Assembly: GCA_020086605.1 (NCBI GenBank)
Contig: JACBWW010000085.1
Coordinates: forward strand, 568,763-632,762
DNA length: 64,000 nt
Source: Lanius collurio
Taxonomy: Eukaryota > Chordata > Aves > Passeriformes > Laniidae
Direction: 5' to 3'
Positions 11,618-23,648 of the stretch are shown one piece after another. The stretch's first letter is position 1, and each line of letters begins with the position of its first letter. The position numbers were made by a program, and so were the translations under genes. The notes under the pieces were generated by a model. It saw only the letters and a program-made list of their open reading frames with translations. It did not search any database and was not told the DNA's origin.

Positions 11618-14258
11618 TGGTGTCACTGCTGAACAGAACACAGGACAGGAGCTCTGGGCTCGTGGAGTCTGCCTGTGCTATCCAGCTCCCCCATAACCCC
11701 TTGGTTCCCTTTCTCACCTCTCGTGGGGTTTCCTCCTCCCTGGCTGCTTGAAAAAATGACTTCTCTGAGTTTTAGATATTTTTTTTTAAATTCCAGCTTA
11801 ACATATTCATTCCAGCTCATCATGTAATTGAGTTTAAACAGTTCTTTCTCCTTCTGGCTGTTTACTCCTGTGGTATTTCTGTGAGTTACTCATGTCTACT
11901 TTTAGCCTTCTTGTGGGCAGACTAAACACAATAAACTCCTTCCTTCCCCCCCTCTAAGGCAGACCTGCTGTCCCTGTGCCACTCCTCCTGGCACATTCCT
12001 ACCCCATCCTGGATCTGCCCTTCAGCTCCATTTCCATGGCAGTGTGCCTGGGTGAAAGTGGGCATGGCTGGCTTTTTAAAGCTGGGTTCAACTGGCAGTA
12101 ATTTTTTATATTCTTTATAATTTGGTTAAATTTGCAGTAACTACAACAATCCCATGTTCTTACCCAGGTTTTTCATGGAGTTGTGGCCCGCAGGAATGAG
12201 GATGTTTACTTCTATTCCACTGCCCTGAGCAGGTCCGTGGGATCTCCCTGGCTGAGTCCAGGAGAATCAGAATGCCAGCATTAAACCCTGAGGGCCCTGC
12301 CAAGGAAATTTTCCGAGGTATGGAAATTTCAAGGGTGAGCAGCACAGTCAGGGAGGGACTGGGACCTGCAGGATTCCCAGAACCAGGAGCTGTGCAAACC
12401 ATGCTGGATGCTAAGGAAGAGTCTTGAAAAGCTGCCCCATTGCTCTGTGGCTTTGAGACATTTTTGCAGTGCTGTTACCTACCCACGGGGTCTCTTATCC
12501 CCATGGGAATTGCTGGTTTGGGGTTTTCCCCTTGAACAGGGCATAATCCTTTCCAAACACTCACGGAGCAATGTTTGGGATGTGGTGATAATGGATAATC
12601 TTTCCATTCTGAGCTGCTGTGCCCAGCAGGGAGATGAGCTTTGCCAGCTGCCAGGGCTGCTGTGTTTGCAAGAGGCTCACACCTTCCAAAGCAATGGGCA
12701 CTCAAATGGGCCACCAAGATCCCTCCCCTGCCTCCCACATTTACCTGGCTTCAGGGTTTGGATATAAACAACTTTGCCCTCTTTGTTCCTCTTGTCCAGC
12801 TGTGTCTTTGCAAAGCAGAGAAGGAGATGATGGGCAATGGATGCAAAGGGATTTCAGGGCCAGGTCCCCTGGTGAAACTCCCCTCTGCCCCAGGCCTGTG
12901 TTCAGCCAGCAGCTCCAGAGGGTCTGGGCCCTGCATTGCAGGGGAGAGCAGCCCTGGCATTAATATCAGTACTGCTGAGGTTACAAATTCAGCAAAACTC
13001 ATCCTGGACATTTGTTGCCTTAGTGCAGAAAGGAAAGACATTAATTTTTCAGAGGATCATTTCCATCCCCACCAGGCTCAGCTCAGCTAAACCCACGAGC
13101 CTGATTGCAAGAATGAACACTGAACCACGAAGATCTTTTTGGGTCTTGCTCTGTAGTCTCCTCTGAAAGCCAAATACAGAGAAAAAGCTGGAATGAGGGA
13201 CAGGGGGAGGCCACGTGGAGCCACAGCAGCCTGGAGATAAATTCACTTTTAGTAAAACCCATCTGTCCATTTTCCAGGACCTTGGGTTACAATAACAGTA
13301 ACTTGTGCTCGTTTATTAATTGCAGATTAATGGGAACCCTGCTGGCTTCTGTTTCTTTATCCTTACTGGGATATATGCAGGGGAAAACAGGGAAATTCCT
13401 GCAGGTCACTGCTCCTGTGGAGGAAACACACCAACCCTCCAAAGCTCACTTTTTTGGGACAACAGAGCTAGAAGGAACCAGCCTGAGGAGAGGCAAACAA
13501 AGCACCGTGTCCCTCCTGCCACCCTGTGTCCCCCTCCACAAGACAAAAATCATTCAGACTTTTGAACCTTCCTTCCCTCAGATGGAAAAGGCCCTTTTGA
13601 AATTCAGAAATGGCCTTTTCCATCACTTGTTTGGCTCATTTGGACTCAATATAGGGAGTCTACTTGAAAATGAGCAGGGAAAAGAGATGTGCAAAGGCAG
13701 AGTAGGAAATCTCATAAATCTGGACAAATGGAATCAAGATGCAAAATAAGTTAATTCTTACCTATTTCCTTATTCTTAGAAATTATAACTGTCCCGCCCC
13801 CCCAGCAGGGCTCTGGAGATGACTGATGGCACTGCTCCTCCACAAACCACATTTATAATGTTTTCAGCCAGCTCTGCAATTACTGAGCTCTGGAGCCATA
13901 ATTTGATCGTCCTGCTGATGTCTGAAGAGATGAAGCAGCTCTGGCTGTAAATACCTGGCAGCCATTTCAACTTTGTCCATCCATGACTCTCACAAAGTCT
14001 GCTGGGCCCAGAAGGCTCCAAACCCCATTGTTGGGTGTTCCCCATCTCCCACTGCTGTACATTAAAAATACCCCGAGGGTACAACTCTGACCATGGCTGG
14101 TTTCTCTGCTTCTCATCGCCTGTCATTGGTGTAGGTGCTGTGGGATGTTTGAATTCCACACAGACTGGGGTGGATGCTCCAAAAAACATCAGGAACACTT
14201 TGGGAACAAACAGGAAGATAAAGCAGCCAGGTCTTTGCAGGAGGTGCAGACCCTCCCC
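11618..14258. other. Unique sequence upstream of the tRNA region
   Basis: No exon or repeat recognised. A 155-codon plus frame at 13282-13749 has no recognisable domain and lacks convincing coding character. Confidence 0.5.
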
Positions 14259-14331
14259 AGGCTCCAGTGAGATTTGAACTCACGACCCCTGGTTTACTAG
14301 ACCAGTGCTCTAACCCCTGAGCTATGGAGCC
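14259..14331 (-). tRNA. tRNA-Thr, anticodon AGT
   Basis: The minus strand folds into a complete cloverleaf of 72 nt plus the discriminator base. The acceptor stem GGCTCCA/TGGAGCC, D stem GCTC/GAGC, anticodon stem CTGGT/ACCAG and T stem GTGAG/CTCAC all pair without mismatch. The anticodon loop CTAGTAA places AGT at positions 34-36, so the tRNA would read ACU and, after A34-to-inosine editing, other Thr codons. The T loop TTCAAAT and the internal A-box-like TAGCTCAGGGG are intact, so Pol III control elements appear present. No intron and no encoded CCA, as expected for a eukaryotic nuclear gene. The body resembles vertebrate tRNA-Thr genes with TGT or CGT anticodons, as I recall them, more than the main AGT group. 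No run of four or more T lies close downstream; the first is T6 at 14186-14181. The perfect stems argue for a functional gene rather than a pseudogene. Confidence 0.93.
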
Positions 14332-14647
14332 TCTGAAATTTGGGTGCTTTTGCCTCTGCAAACATTTCATATCATAATTTTCTCTTCATTCCAGAGTGAA
14401 ATGGCCCCAGCACTGCTGGAATGTGCTGCTCCAAGGACTTTTGATTCTTGTTCCAAACTGCACCAAAACCCATCAGAGTCACAGAACCACCACACCAGGT
14501 GAACCCAAACCTGGAATTTACTCTCCTTCAGCTCATCCCTGTAAGATGAATGATTCCCTTTTCCCCTGTAAAGTGGGAAGTTTACAAAGAAATGATGTTT
14601 GGGCTCCTCAGAGCTGTTGCACTAATTTATCAGAGAAAGGAATAAAC

Positions 14648-15095
14648 AGGGCCCACCAAGATGCTCCAAGAGCTGGAGCCTCTCTCATATGAGGAGAAGC
14701 TGAGAGAATTGGAATTGTTCAGCCTGGAGAAGAGCAGGCTCCAAGGTGACCTTAGTGTAGCCTTTCAGTACCTGAGGGGGCTCCAAGAGAACTGGAAAGG
14801 GGTTTTCATAAGGACATGGAGGGACAGGACACAGGGAATGGCTTCCCAGTGCCAGAGGGCAGGGCTGGATGGGATATTGGGCAGGAATTGTTCCCTGGGA
14901 GGGTGGGCAGGCCCTGGCACAGGGTGCCCAGAGCAGCTGTGGCTGCCCCTGGATCCCTGGCAGTGCCCAAGGCCAGGCTGGACATTGGGGCTGGGAGCAG
15001 CCTGGGACAGTGGGAGGTGTCCCTGCCATGGCAGGGGTGACAATGGGTGAGTTTTAAGGTCCCTTCCAACCCAGACTGGTCTGGGATTCTCTTCT
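14648..15095 (+). mobile_element. CR1 LINE, RT C-terminus plus 3' UTR
   Basis: About 450 bp of the 3' end, only 320 bp from the tRNA gene. In frame from 14661 it encodes a recognisable CR1 reverse-transcriptase C-terminal segment, SYEEKLRELELFSLEKSRL, after which the frame is broken. The 3' UTR holds a perfect 16-bp palindrome CCCTGCCATGGCAGGG at 15021-15036, then 'gagttttaaggtcccttcca' and a degenerate octamer end. It is a dead, 5'-truncated copy. Confidence 0.92.
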
Positions 15096-18000
15096 ATCCC
15101 GCTGCTCCCCACTGGAAATCAGCTGTGCATTTGTTTTTCCCTCTCAGCTTTTCACAGATGTCACTGCTTCCTTAGGAGTCCATGTTTTGTTCCTTCCCTG
15201 CTGCTTTCCCCTCCCTTGGAGAGCCCTTCGGATGCCACCTCAAGGCTGAATCTGAGGGACTGTGGGACTGAGCTCTGCCCAGGCTGAGCTTCCAGCTGGG
15301 GATGAAACTGTCACAAAAGTGGAGTGAATGTGGAGAAAGCAAGAACGACAGGGAACAGAACTTTGGATTTAACATTTGGCCAATGAGACCCCCTGTGATG
15401 CCCAGGAATATTTGTGTAGGATTGTTCAATATGGGCAGTGCCAGAGTGATTGGGAGACTCCTACAGATCCCCTGCCGTGGTGCCCTGGGCTGGCCCTTGG
15501 GTGATCTCGGCACAGAAGGAGGAGCTCTGGCCTTGCACAGTGTGCACCAAGCCTCAGCTGCCTCACATCCCACAGGCAACTCCTGCAGGGCAGGAACAGG
15601 AAAGCCCCACCTGGAACACCTCGAATTTGAGGGAAGTATTTGTGGAGACTGTCAGCAAGTCCAGGAGAGGATGCTGGCTGTGCATGAAACCCTCAGGAAC
15701 AGAAATGCCTCATGGCAGGGGAAAATGTACAGCAGCTGCTGAAGGGGACTCTGAGTTTCAGGGAAGATGCACAAAGAGAAAATATAAGTACAAATGGTTA
15801 AAGGGTGACTCAGAATAAGCCACATTGTGTCTATTATTCCTGGTCTTTTTTGTGGAAGAAAATTGCTCTCTTTGAAAGAAACCAGAAATTAAGACCATCC
15901 ATCCTCCCGAGTGTAGAAAAACACAAACCCTCATTAGGTGGGCTGAAAGGCAATTCTCAGGCCTTTATCTGACAGGCTAAGAGCAGGATTCTGTCTATAG
16001 CTTTTAAGGAGAAATGATGAATTACCTGGCATGGGTTCAGTGCCTGAGACTGGCATTGGATAAACTCACAAAGAAGCCTGGAGCCAATCAAACAACTTTG
16101 TCCAAGCCCTGCTGAAAGCAGCCCTTTGGGGGCACACAGGGAGGACGTGCACCAATAAAATGAAGCTGAAAATAATAACGAATATCCCATGCAGGAACAT
16201 GTGCTTGGAGCGTGGTTTCCAAGAGCAGCTGGGCTTGGAGCCTGGGAACACATGGCTGAGCCATGAGAGGCTGCCTGGCAGAGACAAATAATGGAGCAGT
16301 TTGATACAGGCTGTGTTCAGACCTTGACTTGAAAAATAATATGGTTTAAATGTGTGCTGATGCTGGGAGTACTTTGGTGAGAAATGAATGCTTCTGGTAA
16401 TGGGAAGCGATGGAGTGGTGAATGTGAAGGGCTGCCTGGCACTGGAAGGGTTGTGCCCTTGCTTTCCTGAGTGGAAATTTCCCTGCTGCATTTCCCAATG
16501 TCAAACCCTGCTGCATTTCCCAATGTCAGGGTGCTCTGGAATACCTGGAGGTTTTAACCTCGGTACCAGACCCTTGCAGTGCTGAGAGCTGGCCTGGAAT
16601 GGAGCTGGTACTGCTGCAAGGCCTCTGGCACCAGTGAGCACCAGGAGAGCTTGTGCTGGGCCCTGGCAGCCCTGTGCTGTCATGGCACCATCCCCACAGC
16701 CTGGGCACGTCCCCAGGTTTCAGTGTCTGTTTGATCTCTGCCCCATCCCTGCCCATTCCTGCAGCCTCTCCTGTTTTTCCCTCTTTCCTCAGGGGTGACT
16801 CAGGCACCTTGCCCTGTGCCTGTCCCCCAGGCAGGACTGCACCTGCACCCTCAGATGAAGGGCCTGGTGTCTGCAAGGCTGGCACTTGTTCTATTTTCAC
16901 CCCTAAAACGCCTGGAAATGACTCTCTTCCCACTGCCCAGAAGGAAATCTGCCTCCTGCCTGTTTGCAGTGAGAGCTGGCCTGGCTGGACAAGGGCTGTG
17001 AGTCCCTCCCAGGATTTCTGTGCTAATCCTCTGCCAGCTGCAGGTGGGACTTTGCCAGCTGCCCTGGGGCTGTGCAGGAGCAGCAGTGAAGCCCCCACAA
17101 GCTCCTGTCTCACCCCACAGACCATGAACCGAAGCCCAGCTGTCCCCTGCAGTGCTGGGGGCTCTTCTGAGCACCTCTGGTGGGAAAGCTACTGCAGAAA
17201 ATGAGGAGAACAGGGAGGAATAACAACTGCTCGATGAGATGGGAATGGTGATCTGTTTGCTAGGTCCTGGCAGGGCAGCCTCAGCCACCAACATGCTGGA
17301 GAATGAAGGAACTTTCTCCTGGTGAAGTCTGAAGGAACTGGAACATTTTGCCCTTCCATACAGTGCCTTGGCCAAGTCCTGATGCAGTTTGTCCAGGGTC
17401 ATTATGAAATGACTGCTAATGAAGACATCATGGACTTCCTTGTTCAGTAGGAGCTGAGCTAATGAGAAATCAGGTGTTGATTTGTTTTTCACATTTGGAT
17501 CTGTGTTTATAGCCAGGTTCTATGTTTTGGCTTCTGCCCTAAGAACCCCTTGATTATCAGGAAGGTGGAAAGCTCTGCCCCTGAATCTCTACATGAGTTA
17601 CTTCACCAGTTCAGTTAAAAATTACCAGTTAAGCTACAACTAACTTAAATATTGTCTGCCCACTCGGGCAACACCTGTCTAGGGATAGATCCCAATGCTC
17701 ACTGCAGAGTCCAATCACCAGGAAAAAACTCTTTTAGATTTTATCTCCTACCAGACACTTCCTGGTTGCTTTTTGGTCCAGGCTCCTTGAAAACACTGTG
17801 GAGTTGTCCCACTTTTACCTGTGAAAAGCAGAACTCGACAGTTCCAGTGCCTCTGGTTTTCATGGAAAATAAGAGTTTCCACTGTGTTCCTTGCTTTCAC
17901 CCAGGGATCAGGAAAATTGCTCCAGAGTGGAAATGTTTGTTTACAGCAAATTAAGCATTATGGGCATGATTCATGGGTAATCTTTGCAATCCTCAAGAAT

Positions 18001-19966
18001 ATTTTCTGAACAAAAGTCACATAAAGGGAGTCCCTGGCCAGTGACCTCCTGCTGCTCTGTGAAGGCAAAAGGCAGCATTGGGCAGCAATAAAACAACAAA
18101 CCAAAGCCCAGATGTTTGTTTTCCATGGATGGAAACATCCCTCCTGAAGGAACACTGAGCTTTGCTGGCACTATTTATGGGGTATTTATCTCCAGCAAAT
18201 GAAATTGTTACATCATGTTGTATTTTGGACAAGCCCAGAGTCCCTGGAGCCCAGCACTGATCCGAACTGGGGATGAGAGGACACCTCAGCTCACACACAA
18301 AGGCTGGACAAGGTGATGGACTCAATAAAATGCATGAATAAACCCTGGTAATGATTCTACCAAGAGCTCAAAAGCCGTGTCTTTATGATTTATAATTAAA
18401 AAATTACAAGAAATCCCTGAAGTCTCAGCAGCATTTTTGATCTGAAGCATGGAGAAGGAAAAATTCCTTTCACTCTTGTAGCCATACCTGAAGGATACTG
18501 TTTTATATCCTTTTAGAAGTGAAAAGATGAAATTAGAAGAGAAAATTGATGAAGTTATTACAGCATTACAAGGCACGGGCTTCCTTCTGGCCTTAAAATG
18601 AACCTGGAAATTTGGATGGGCTGCCCCAGGCTCTCCTGGCCTGCTGGTGCCTGCGACAGCACAGTGGCCACCACTGCCTTAAAGTCCCTGCCTTCCTTTA
18701 AAGTACCCTTGTAACGTTTTCTTGGAACCCAGGAGGAGTTTCCTCAAGTCCTGGGAAAAAAAATAAAGCTGGAGTGCTGTTTGGAATAAACACGTTGCTC
18801 CGAGGGTGCCCGTTTTGTTCCCTGTGCTGAGGGAACAGGAGTTATTTCTGGAATGCAGCTGCCTCTCTTTAAGCTGCTGTAACTTCTCCCTGGAGCCCTC
18901 CTCGGATACAAAATTGGTCAAAATTTTACCCTTGACCCGTTTCAGATTAGCAAAGAGCAAAATCCAGCTTGTTCTGAAAACCACGTGGAGCTGCCGGAGC
19001 TGTGCAGGCCTGAGGAGTTCTGAGGGCACAGCTCAAGCTGCCTTTCCAGGAATTTTCAGGAACACTTGTGAAACACAAAGAAATCGGTATTTCTGAGTAT
19101 CCCAGAAGCAGAGGGATGGTGCACAGCTGGAAACCTGCATTTCACAGGCCCAGGTCTCTGCCTTGCCCTGCCACGAGCACCACGACCCTGCCACCAGCCC
19201 AGGGCCACCACTCTGGGGAGGGTCTGAGGTCCTCTGGTGTCCAGGAGGGATTGGCAGAGCCTTTGGGGACAAACCCCAGCTAAAGGCAGCCCTCAGCACC
19301 TGCCAGCACAGCGGCCCTGAGAGAGGAGGATGTTTTATTGACAGATGCCTTAATTACAGATGAGACCAGCAGCCAAAGCTGCTGTGCCCAGGGGAGGATG
19401 CCCTCACTGCTGCGTGGTGCCAAAGCTGGTCACAGGCAGGGGAGACAACACCTTCTCTGCAGCAGAAAAGTTAAATGAGCTCAGCAGGTTGAGCTTGACT
19501 CCATTTTGGGTCTGCCAGAGCTGAATAGTAAAGAGAGGGTCTATGAACTATGCTGTGACTGAAGGGATAATTCACTGGCCCCATCATGGACCCCGTGGTA
19601 GTTATTGAACACCAAGCACACATAAAGCCTCTGATTCCTGAACAAATATTTCCACTCTGGCTTACATCAGCTGCTGGAGATACCATCTTTCCTAACTCCT
19701 CTCAGGCCAGCAGCAGGAACTTCTGCAGGAGTAAACAAGCTGTTGTTCACCCCAAATAACCAGGGCTGGAAGGAGGACTCTCTTCTGGGAGCCCTCAGGA
19801 AGCTCTCCCTGAAATCTGTTTCCCTCTAATATCAAACAGCCTCATTCAGGGTCTCATAATGAGCAAAACTCCCTTGGGGTCGCTTGCAAAAGCTGTTGTT
19901 CATTTTCTTTCAGGGCACTGCAGAGAACCACCAGGATTTTCCTCTTTTTCTTGGCTTGTGCTGTTT
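15096..19966. other. Unique sequence, no gene seen
   Basis: Mixed composition; contains the 25-bp duplication at 16481. The 199- and 213-codon minus frames and the 183-codon plus frame at 16.5-17.5 kb overlap each other on opposite strands and are judged spurious. Confidence 0.5.
16481..16528. repeat. Tandem duplication, 25-bp period
   Basis: The 23-bp sequence starting 'ccctgctgcatttcccaat' occurs at 16481-16503 and again at 16506-16528, identical, with a 2-bp spacer. A recent small tandem duplication in unique sequence. Confidence 0.95.
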
Positions 19967-20153
19967 GAAGGGCTCTTCTCCCAGAGACTCCCCAGCGAAT
20001 GGGCACAGCCCCAAGGCTGCCAGAGCTCCAGGAGCGTTTGGGCAGCGCTGCCAGGGATGCCAAGGATGGGGCTGTTGGGGGGTCTGTGCAGGGCCAGGGG
20101 TTGGACTTGATGATCCTTGTGGGTCCCTCCAACTCTGGATATTCTATGATTCC
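19967..20153 (+). mobile_element. CR1 LINE fragment, 3' end
   Basis: Same subfamily as the copy at 9762: 'gaatgggcacagccccaagg', 'ccaggagcgtttgggcagcg', 'ttggacttgatgatccttgt', 'gggtccctccaactctggat' and the end 'attctatgattcc'. Compared with that copy it lacks about 20 bp after 'cccagag'. An A-rich AAACC-type simple repeat follows at 20165-20197. Confidence 0.9.
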
Positions 20154-20164
20154 AGGTTTCTATT

Positions 20165-20197
20165 AAAAAAAAACCAAACCAAACCAAACCAAAAAAC
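20165..20197. repeat. A-rich (AAACC)n simple repeat
   Basis: Nine A followed by four CCAAA-type units and another A run, immediately after a CR1 3' end. CR1 elements normally end in an octamer repeat and not in poly(A), so this is probably a separate simple repeat or a later expansion. Confidence 0.85.
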
Positions 20198-21171
20198 TAC
20201 AAAAGAAACTCCAGCACACCTGGTAGGAATGAAGAAGCTAAAGTAGGGTTTGGTTTATCTCCATTTGTTCAGTTGGTTGCTCAGAGTTCCATGATTTCCA
20301 ACTGAATCATTGTTAAACCCATAATTTAGGAGATATCACACTGCCAGAATCCCCCCCAGAGTTTCCATGGCTTTGCTCTGTGCTGTTCACACCACTCAGT
20401 CTGTGCTTCAGGGGCTCTGGCTTGTCTTCATTTGGACAAGCAACATCTGGGGACAATAAAATTACATTAAAATCTGCCCCCCAGGTTTGAGGAAATGTCC
20501 TTCTGAGGGACACACCCACTGCTTTGCCCAGAGCTTATGCAACATGCTGGCAGCACCCAAAATCCAGGGATTTCACTGCCACTCTCAGCCTGTGGTTTGG
20601 GGGACTGTCAGCAAGGAGCCACTGCAGCTGTTTTTCTCTTCTGCTATCCACTGTAAATAAATAAATTTAGTTAAGCAATCAAGTAATTTAGAAGAAGTAT
20701 GTTAGTAAATAAAGTAATTCAGTGGAATTAATGAGCAAACAAGGACAGTAAATTAAATGGGCCTTGCTCATTGTCAGCAGGCTTAAATTATGGGGAGAAA
20801 CCAGTGCAGTTTCCATGTGAGAAGGCAAAGAGAAAACATTGCCCTGTAGTGCTCCTGCTGGGAGCTGGGTTAGCCAGTGTGGGCTAAGAGTGAGGGTTTT
20901 CCTCTAAAGCAGGGATTCTGGGCTCTCTGTGGGTGCAGCTTTGGAGTGAGTGACCATGCTCACAAACCATCTACAAAATAAACACTGCTGGGTCTGCCCT
21001 GAAAGCGATGGCTCTTCATGCAAGCAGAGGAACAGATGGTGTCGGAATCAATGGCACTGAGCTGGAGGTGTTTGCCCAGTGTGTGAAGGGTGGAGTGATG
21101 GGATTGCAGGGATCTCACTGTAACTGTTCAGCCTGACCTCTGGGCTTGGAGCAGCTGAGGGTCAGTGCAGA

Positions 21172-21620
21172 GTCACAGAAACTCCTCAGCTGGAAGGGTC
21201 CCACCAGGACCAACCAGCCCAGCTCCTGTCCCTGCCCAGACCCCCCAACAACCCCACCCTGGGCATCCCTGGGAGCTCTGGCAGCCTTGGGGCCGTGCCC
21301 ATTCCCTGGGGAGCCTGGGCAGTGCCAGCACCCTCTGGGGGAAGAACCTTTCCCTGCTCTCAGCCTGAGCCTGCCCTGGCCCAGCTCCAGCCGCTCCCTG
21401 GGTGCTGTCCCAGAGCAGAGATGGGAGCTGCCCTCGGGAGGAGCTGCAGCCCCCAGTGAGGTGTCCCCTCAGTCTCCTGTGCTGCAGCTGAACAAACCCA
21501 GCACCCTCAGCTGCTCCTCATGCAGCTTCCCCTCACGGCCCTTCCCCATCTCCACAGCTCTCCTTTGGACATCTCTAAAAGCTTTAGATCTTTCTTATAT
21601 CATGGTGCCCAGCCTGTGCA
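21172..21620 (-). mobile_element. CR1 LINE, 3' portion, antisense
   Basis: Reverse complement of the subfamily at 9762 and about as long. From left to right it reads degenerate octamer end, 'ctcagctggaagggtcccac', 'cagaccccccaacaacccca', 'gggcagtgccagcaccctct', 'cctgctctcagcctgagcct', 'gcagctgaacaaacccagca', and ends in 'atatcatggtgcccagcctg'. It is the best in-window reference for where the two chimeric copies at 26.8 and 38.0 kb leave the CR1 sequence. Confidence 0.9.
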
Positions 21621-23084
21621 TCCCATTATAGAGACACCAGAACCAACAACTCCCTGGCTGGGGGAAGATGCCTGGAGCTCTTCTCCAGCGGCCTGAAAGG
21701 ATGAGAAAGCCCAGAAACCAGTGGGTTTCCCAGCTACTGGGAAGAAGGTAACAGGACTTAGGGGGCTGGGGCAGAAGAACCTGTCTGAAGGGGGCTGAGC
21801 TTTCAGCAAGGAAAAGTCCTGGTCAGAAGGGCAGAACTGTCACATCAGACAAAAGCAGAGCACAGCAACGGGTTCCAGCTCTGGGGAGTATCAACTGAGA
21901 CAATCTCATCCCTCTCCTCTCTCAGCAGCCTTTCCTATTAAATTCCTTATCAGTCGGTTTTGCCAGCACAGCACAATCTGTGTCTGCACAGCCTGAGCTC
22001 CTCGGCAGGCAAGAGTTTCCAAACATGCAAGGGCAGAAATCAGCCATGGGAAGTGAGGTCTGGAGGTGGGGTTATTGAAATCAACTTTTGCAGAAGCCCT
22101 GAAATCAGGTTTGCAACCCCATCAGATGTGGGTGATGCCTGAACTCCTTCAGGCTCAGGAGGATCAGGCTCGGGCTTAGAGGCAGGGGAACAACGGATCA
22201 AGCATGGCCCTAAAATTCCCTGCAGTGAGAAACCTGGGAAAGCAAAATGTGATCCTCTTTTCTTCTTTATTAAGGCAGCACAAGGGTTTATTATTCTATC
22301 CCTAAAGAAGGGGCAGGGCAGAGGTGATTAGTGCTTCGTTTTCAGGAGCAGCAGCAGATTCCAGCAGCTGCCCAGACGGATTGGCCACCTCCATAAATAA
22401 CCCGGCTGCAGACAGGGAAGTTGTTGTCTGAGGCCCAGCAGCCTCACACAGGAGATGTGATGTGGGGAGTGGATTTGCCACACACATTTCACATCATCTG
22501 AGCTCAGCCCCGAGAGCAAAATAAAAATAACACTGAGGAAGCCGATCCCTGTGGGATCAGGCCCCGCGTGTGTGGCAAGAGCTGCGGCTGTGGGGGCGGC
22601 CTGGGGGTTCCTGCTCCAGAGGGTTGATGTGGTGTCAGCTCCTGCTGGAGACAGCGTGGGAACTGCTGCTCCAGTGGCAGAGGCACTCTCATACTTCCAT
22701 GGAATTGCCTCATTCCCAAGGGTGCCGCGGAGCCTGGGGCCCCCCGGGTTTGTCAGCAGCTGTCCCACTGTAAACTTATCAACACCAGATTTGCTCTCCT
22801 ATTTCATGGCCTGTTCACACGGATTTGTGACATCCTCCTGCAGCCAGGCACAGTTTGCTCTTCTCCCTCGTGCTTTGAGTAACTTTTCATCACCAGAGAA
22901 TGTTGGGGGTTGCTGCTCAGGGCTTCTCCCAGCCCATGAGTGTGTGGAGCTGGCCAGGTCGCAGCACAGAGCCCATGGGGGCTGCTGGAGGTCTCCCCCC
23001 ATCAGAGCTGACTGCTGCCCTCCATCTCTTCTCCTCCACCTGCTGTCAACCACCAGTCCGTGCCAGGCCCTTTGTCCTCTGTTC
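21621..23084. other. Unique or heavily decayed sequence
   Basis: No gene seen. The right-hand part (about 22820-23084) may be the 3' side of the ancient LINE relic at 23085 but cannot be matched with confidence. CpG is moderately raised at 22560-22760. Confidence 0.45.
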
Positions 23085-23240
23085 TCTCAATTTCCTTAAA
23101 ACTTTTGATCAGGATTCTGCAAAAGGCCTTCAGAACTCCAGGTGGCTCTATCAGCTGGCTCACCCCTCGGCCATGTGGTGCCTGTTGGTTTTTTATAAGG
23201 TCTCCAGAAGGCTGAGAAAGCCCCATTTTCACTCGGGGCA
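23085..23240 (-). mobile_element. Ancient CR1/L3-type LINE relic, reverse-transcriptase core
   Basis: The plus strand reads 'gcaaaaggccttcagaactc', 'caggtggctctatcagctgg', 'ctcacccctcggccatgtgg' and 'tgcctgttggttttttataa'. This is the antisense of the LINE stretch that encodes the palm motif (consensus ...VDKGDPVDIVYLDFSKAFDKVPH...). A minus-strand frame still shows the spacing as RGEPADRATWSSEGLLQNPD, with the catalytic context destroyed. Flanks from 22.8 to 23.3 kb may belong to the same element but are too decayed to claim. Confidence 0.5.
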
Positions 23241-23631
23241 GCCATGTTAACTCTCCTGGAGCAGCTCATGTCACCTGGTGCCCACTCACTTCCACCTGAG
23301 CAGTGCTCTGGCCCCTCCACAGTCCCCTGGAAGACCTGGGAGCTTGATCAGCCCAAAAAGTCTCAAGTCCCTACCCCTGTTTGAAGCCACATCCAAAGCC
23401 CTTCATGGACAAACCCTTCAAGGATGGCGGGCCCTGCATTCCACAACCTCCCACAGACCCCAGAAGGAGATTTTGGCAAGGAGATTTTGGAGTGGAGGGT
23501 GCTGGGGGGGGATTGTCCCTCGCAGCCCCTCTCCCTTTGCAGGGAACAGGGATGTCCCCGTGTGCTCCGCTCCAGCTGCAGCCTTGGGAGGCTCCCGCAT
23601 CCTTGCGGAGCGCAGGTTCTGCATGGCAGGA

Positions 23632-23648
23632 GTGCCCTCTAGTGCGGA
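23632..23648 (-). promoter_or_regulatory. CTCF-like motif, minus strand
   Basis: On the minus strand it reads GTCCGCACTAGAGGGCAC; GCACTAGAGGGCAC differs from the CTCF core CCACTAGAGGGCAS only at the first base. It lies in a CpG-containing stretch (23570-23770) with no gene. Confidence 0.5.
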
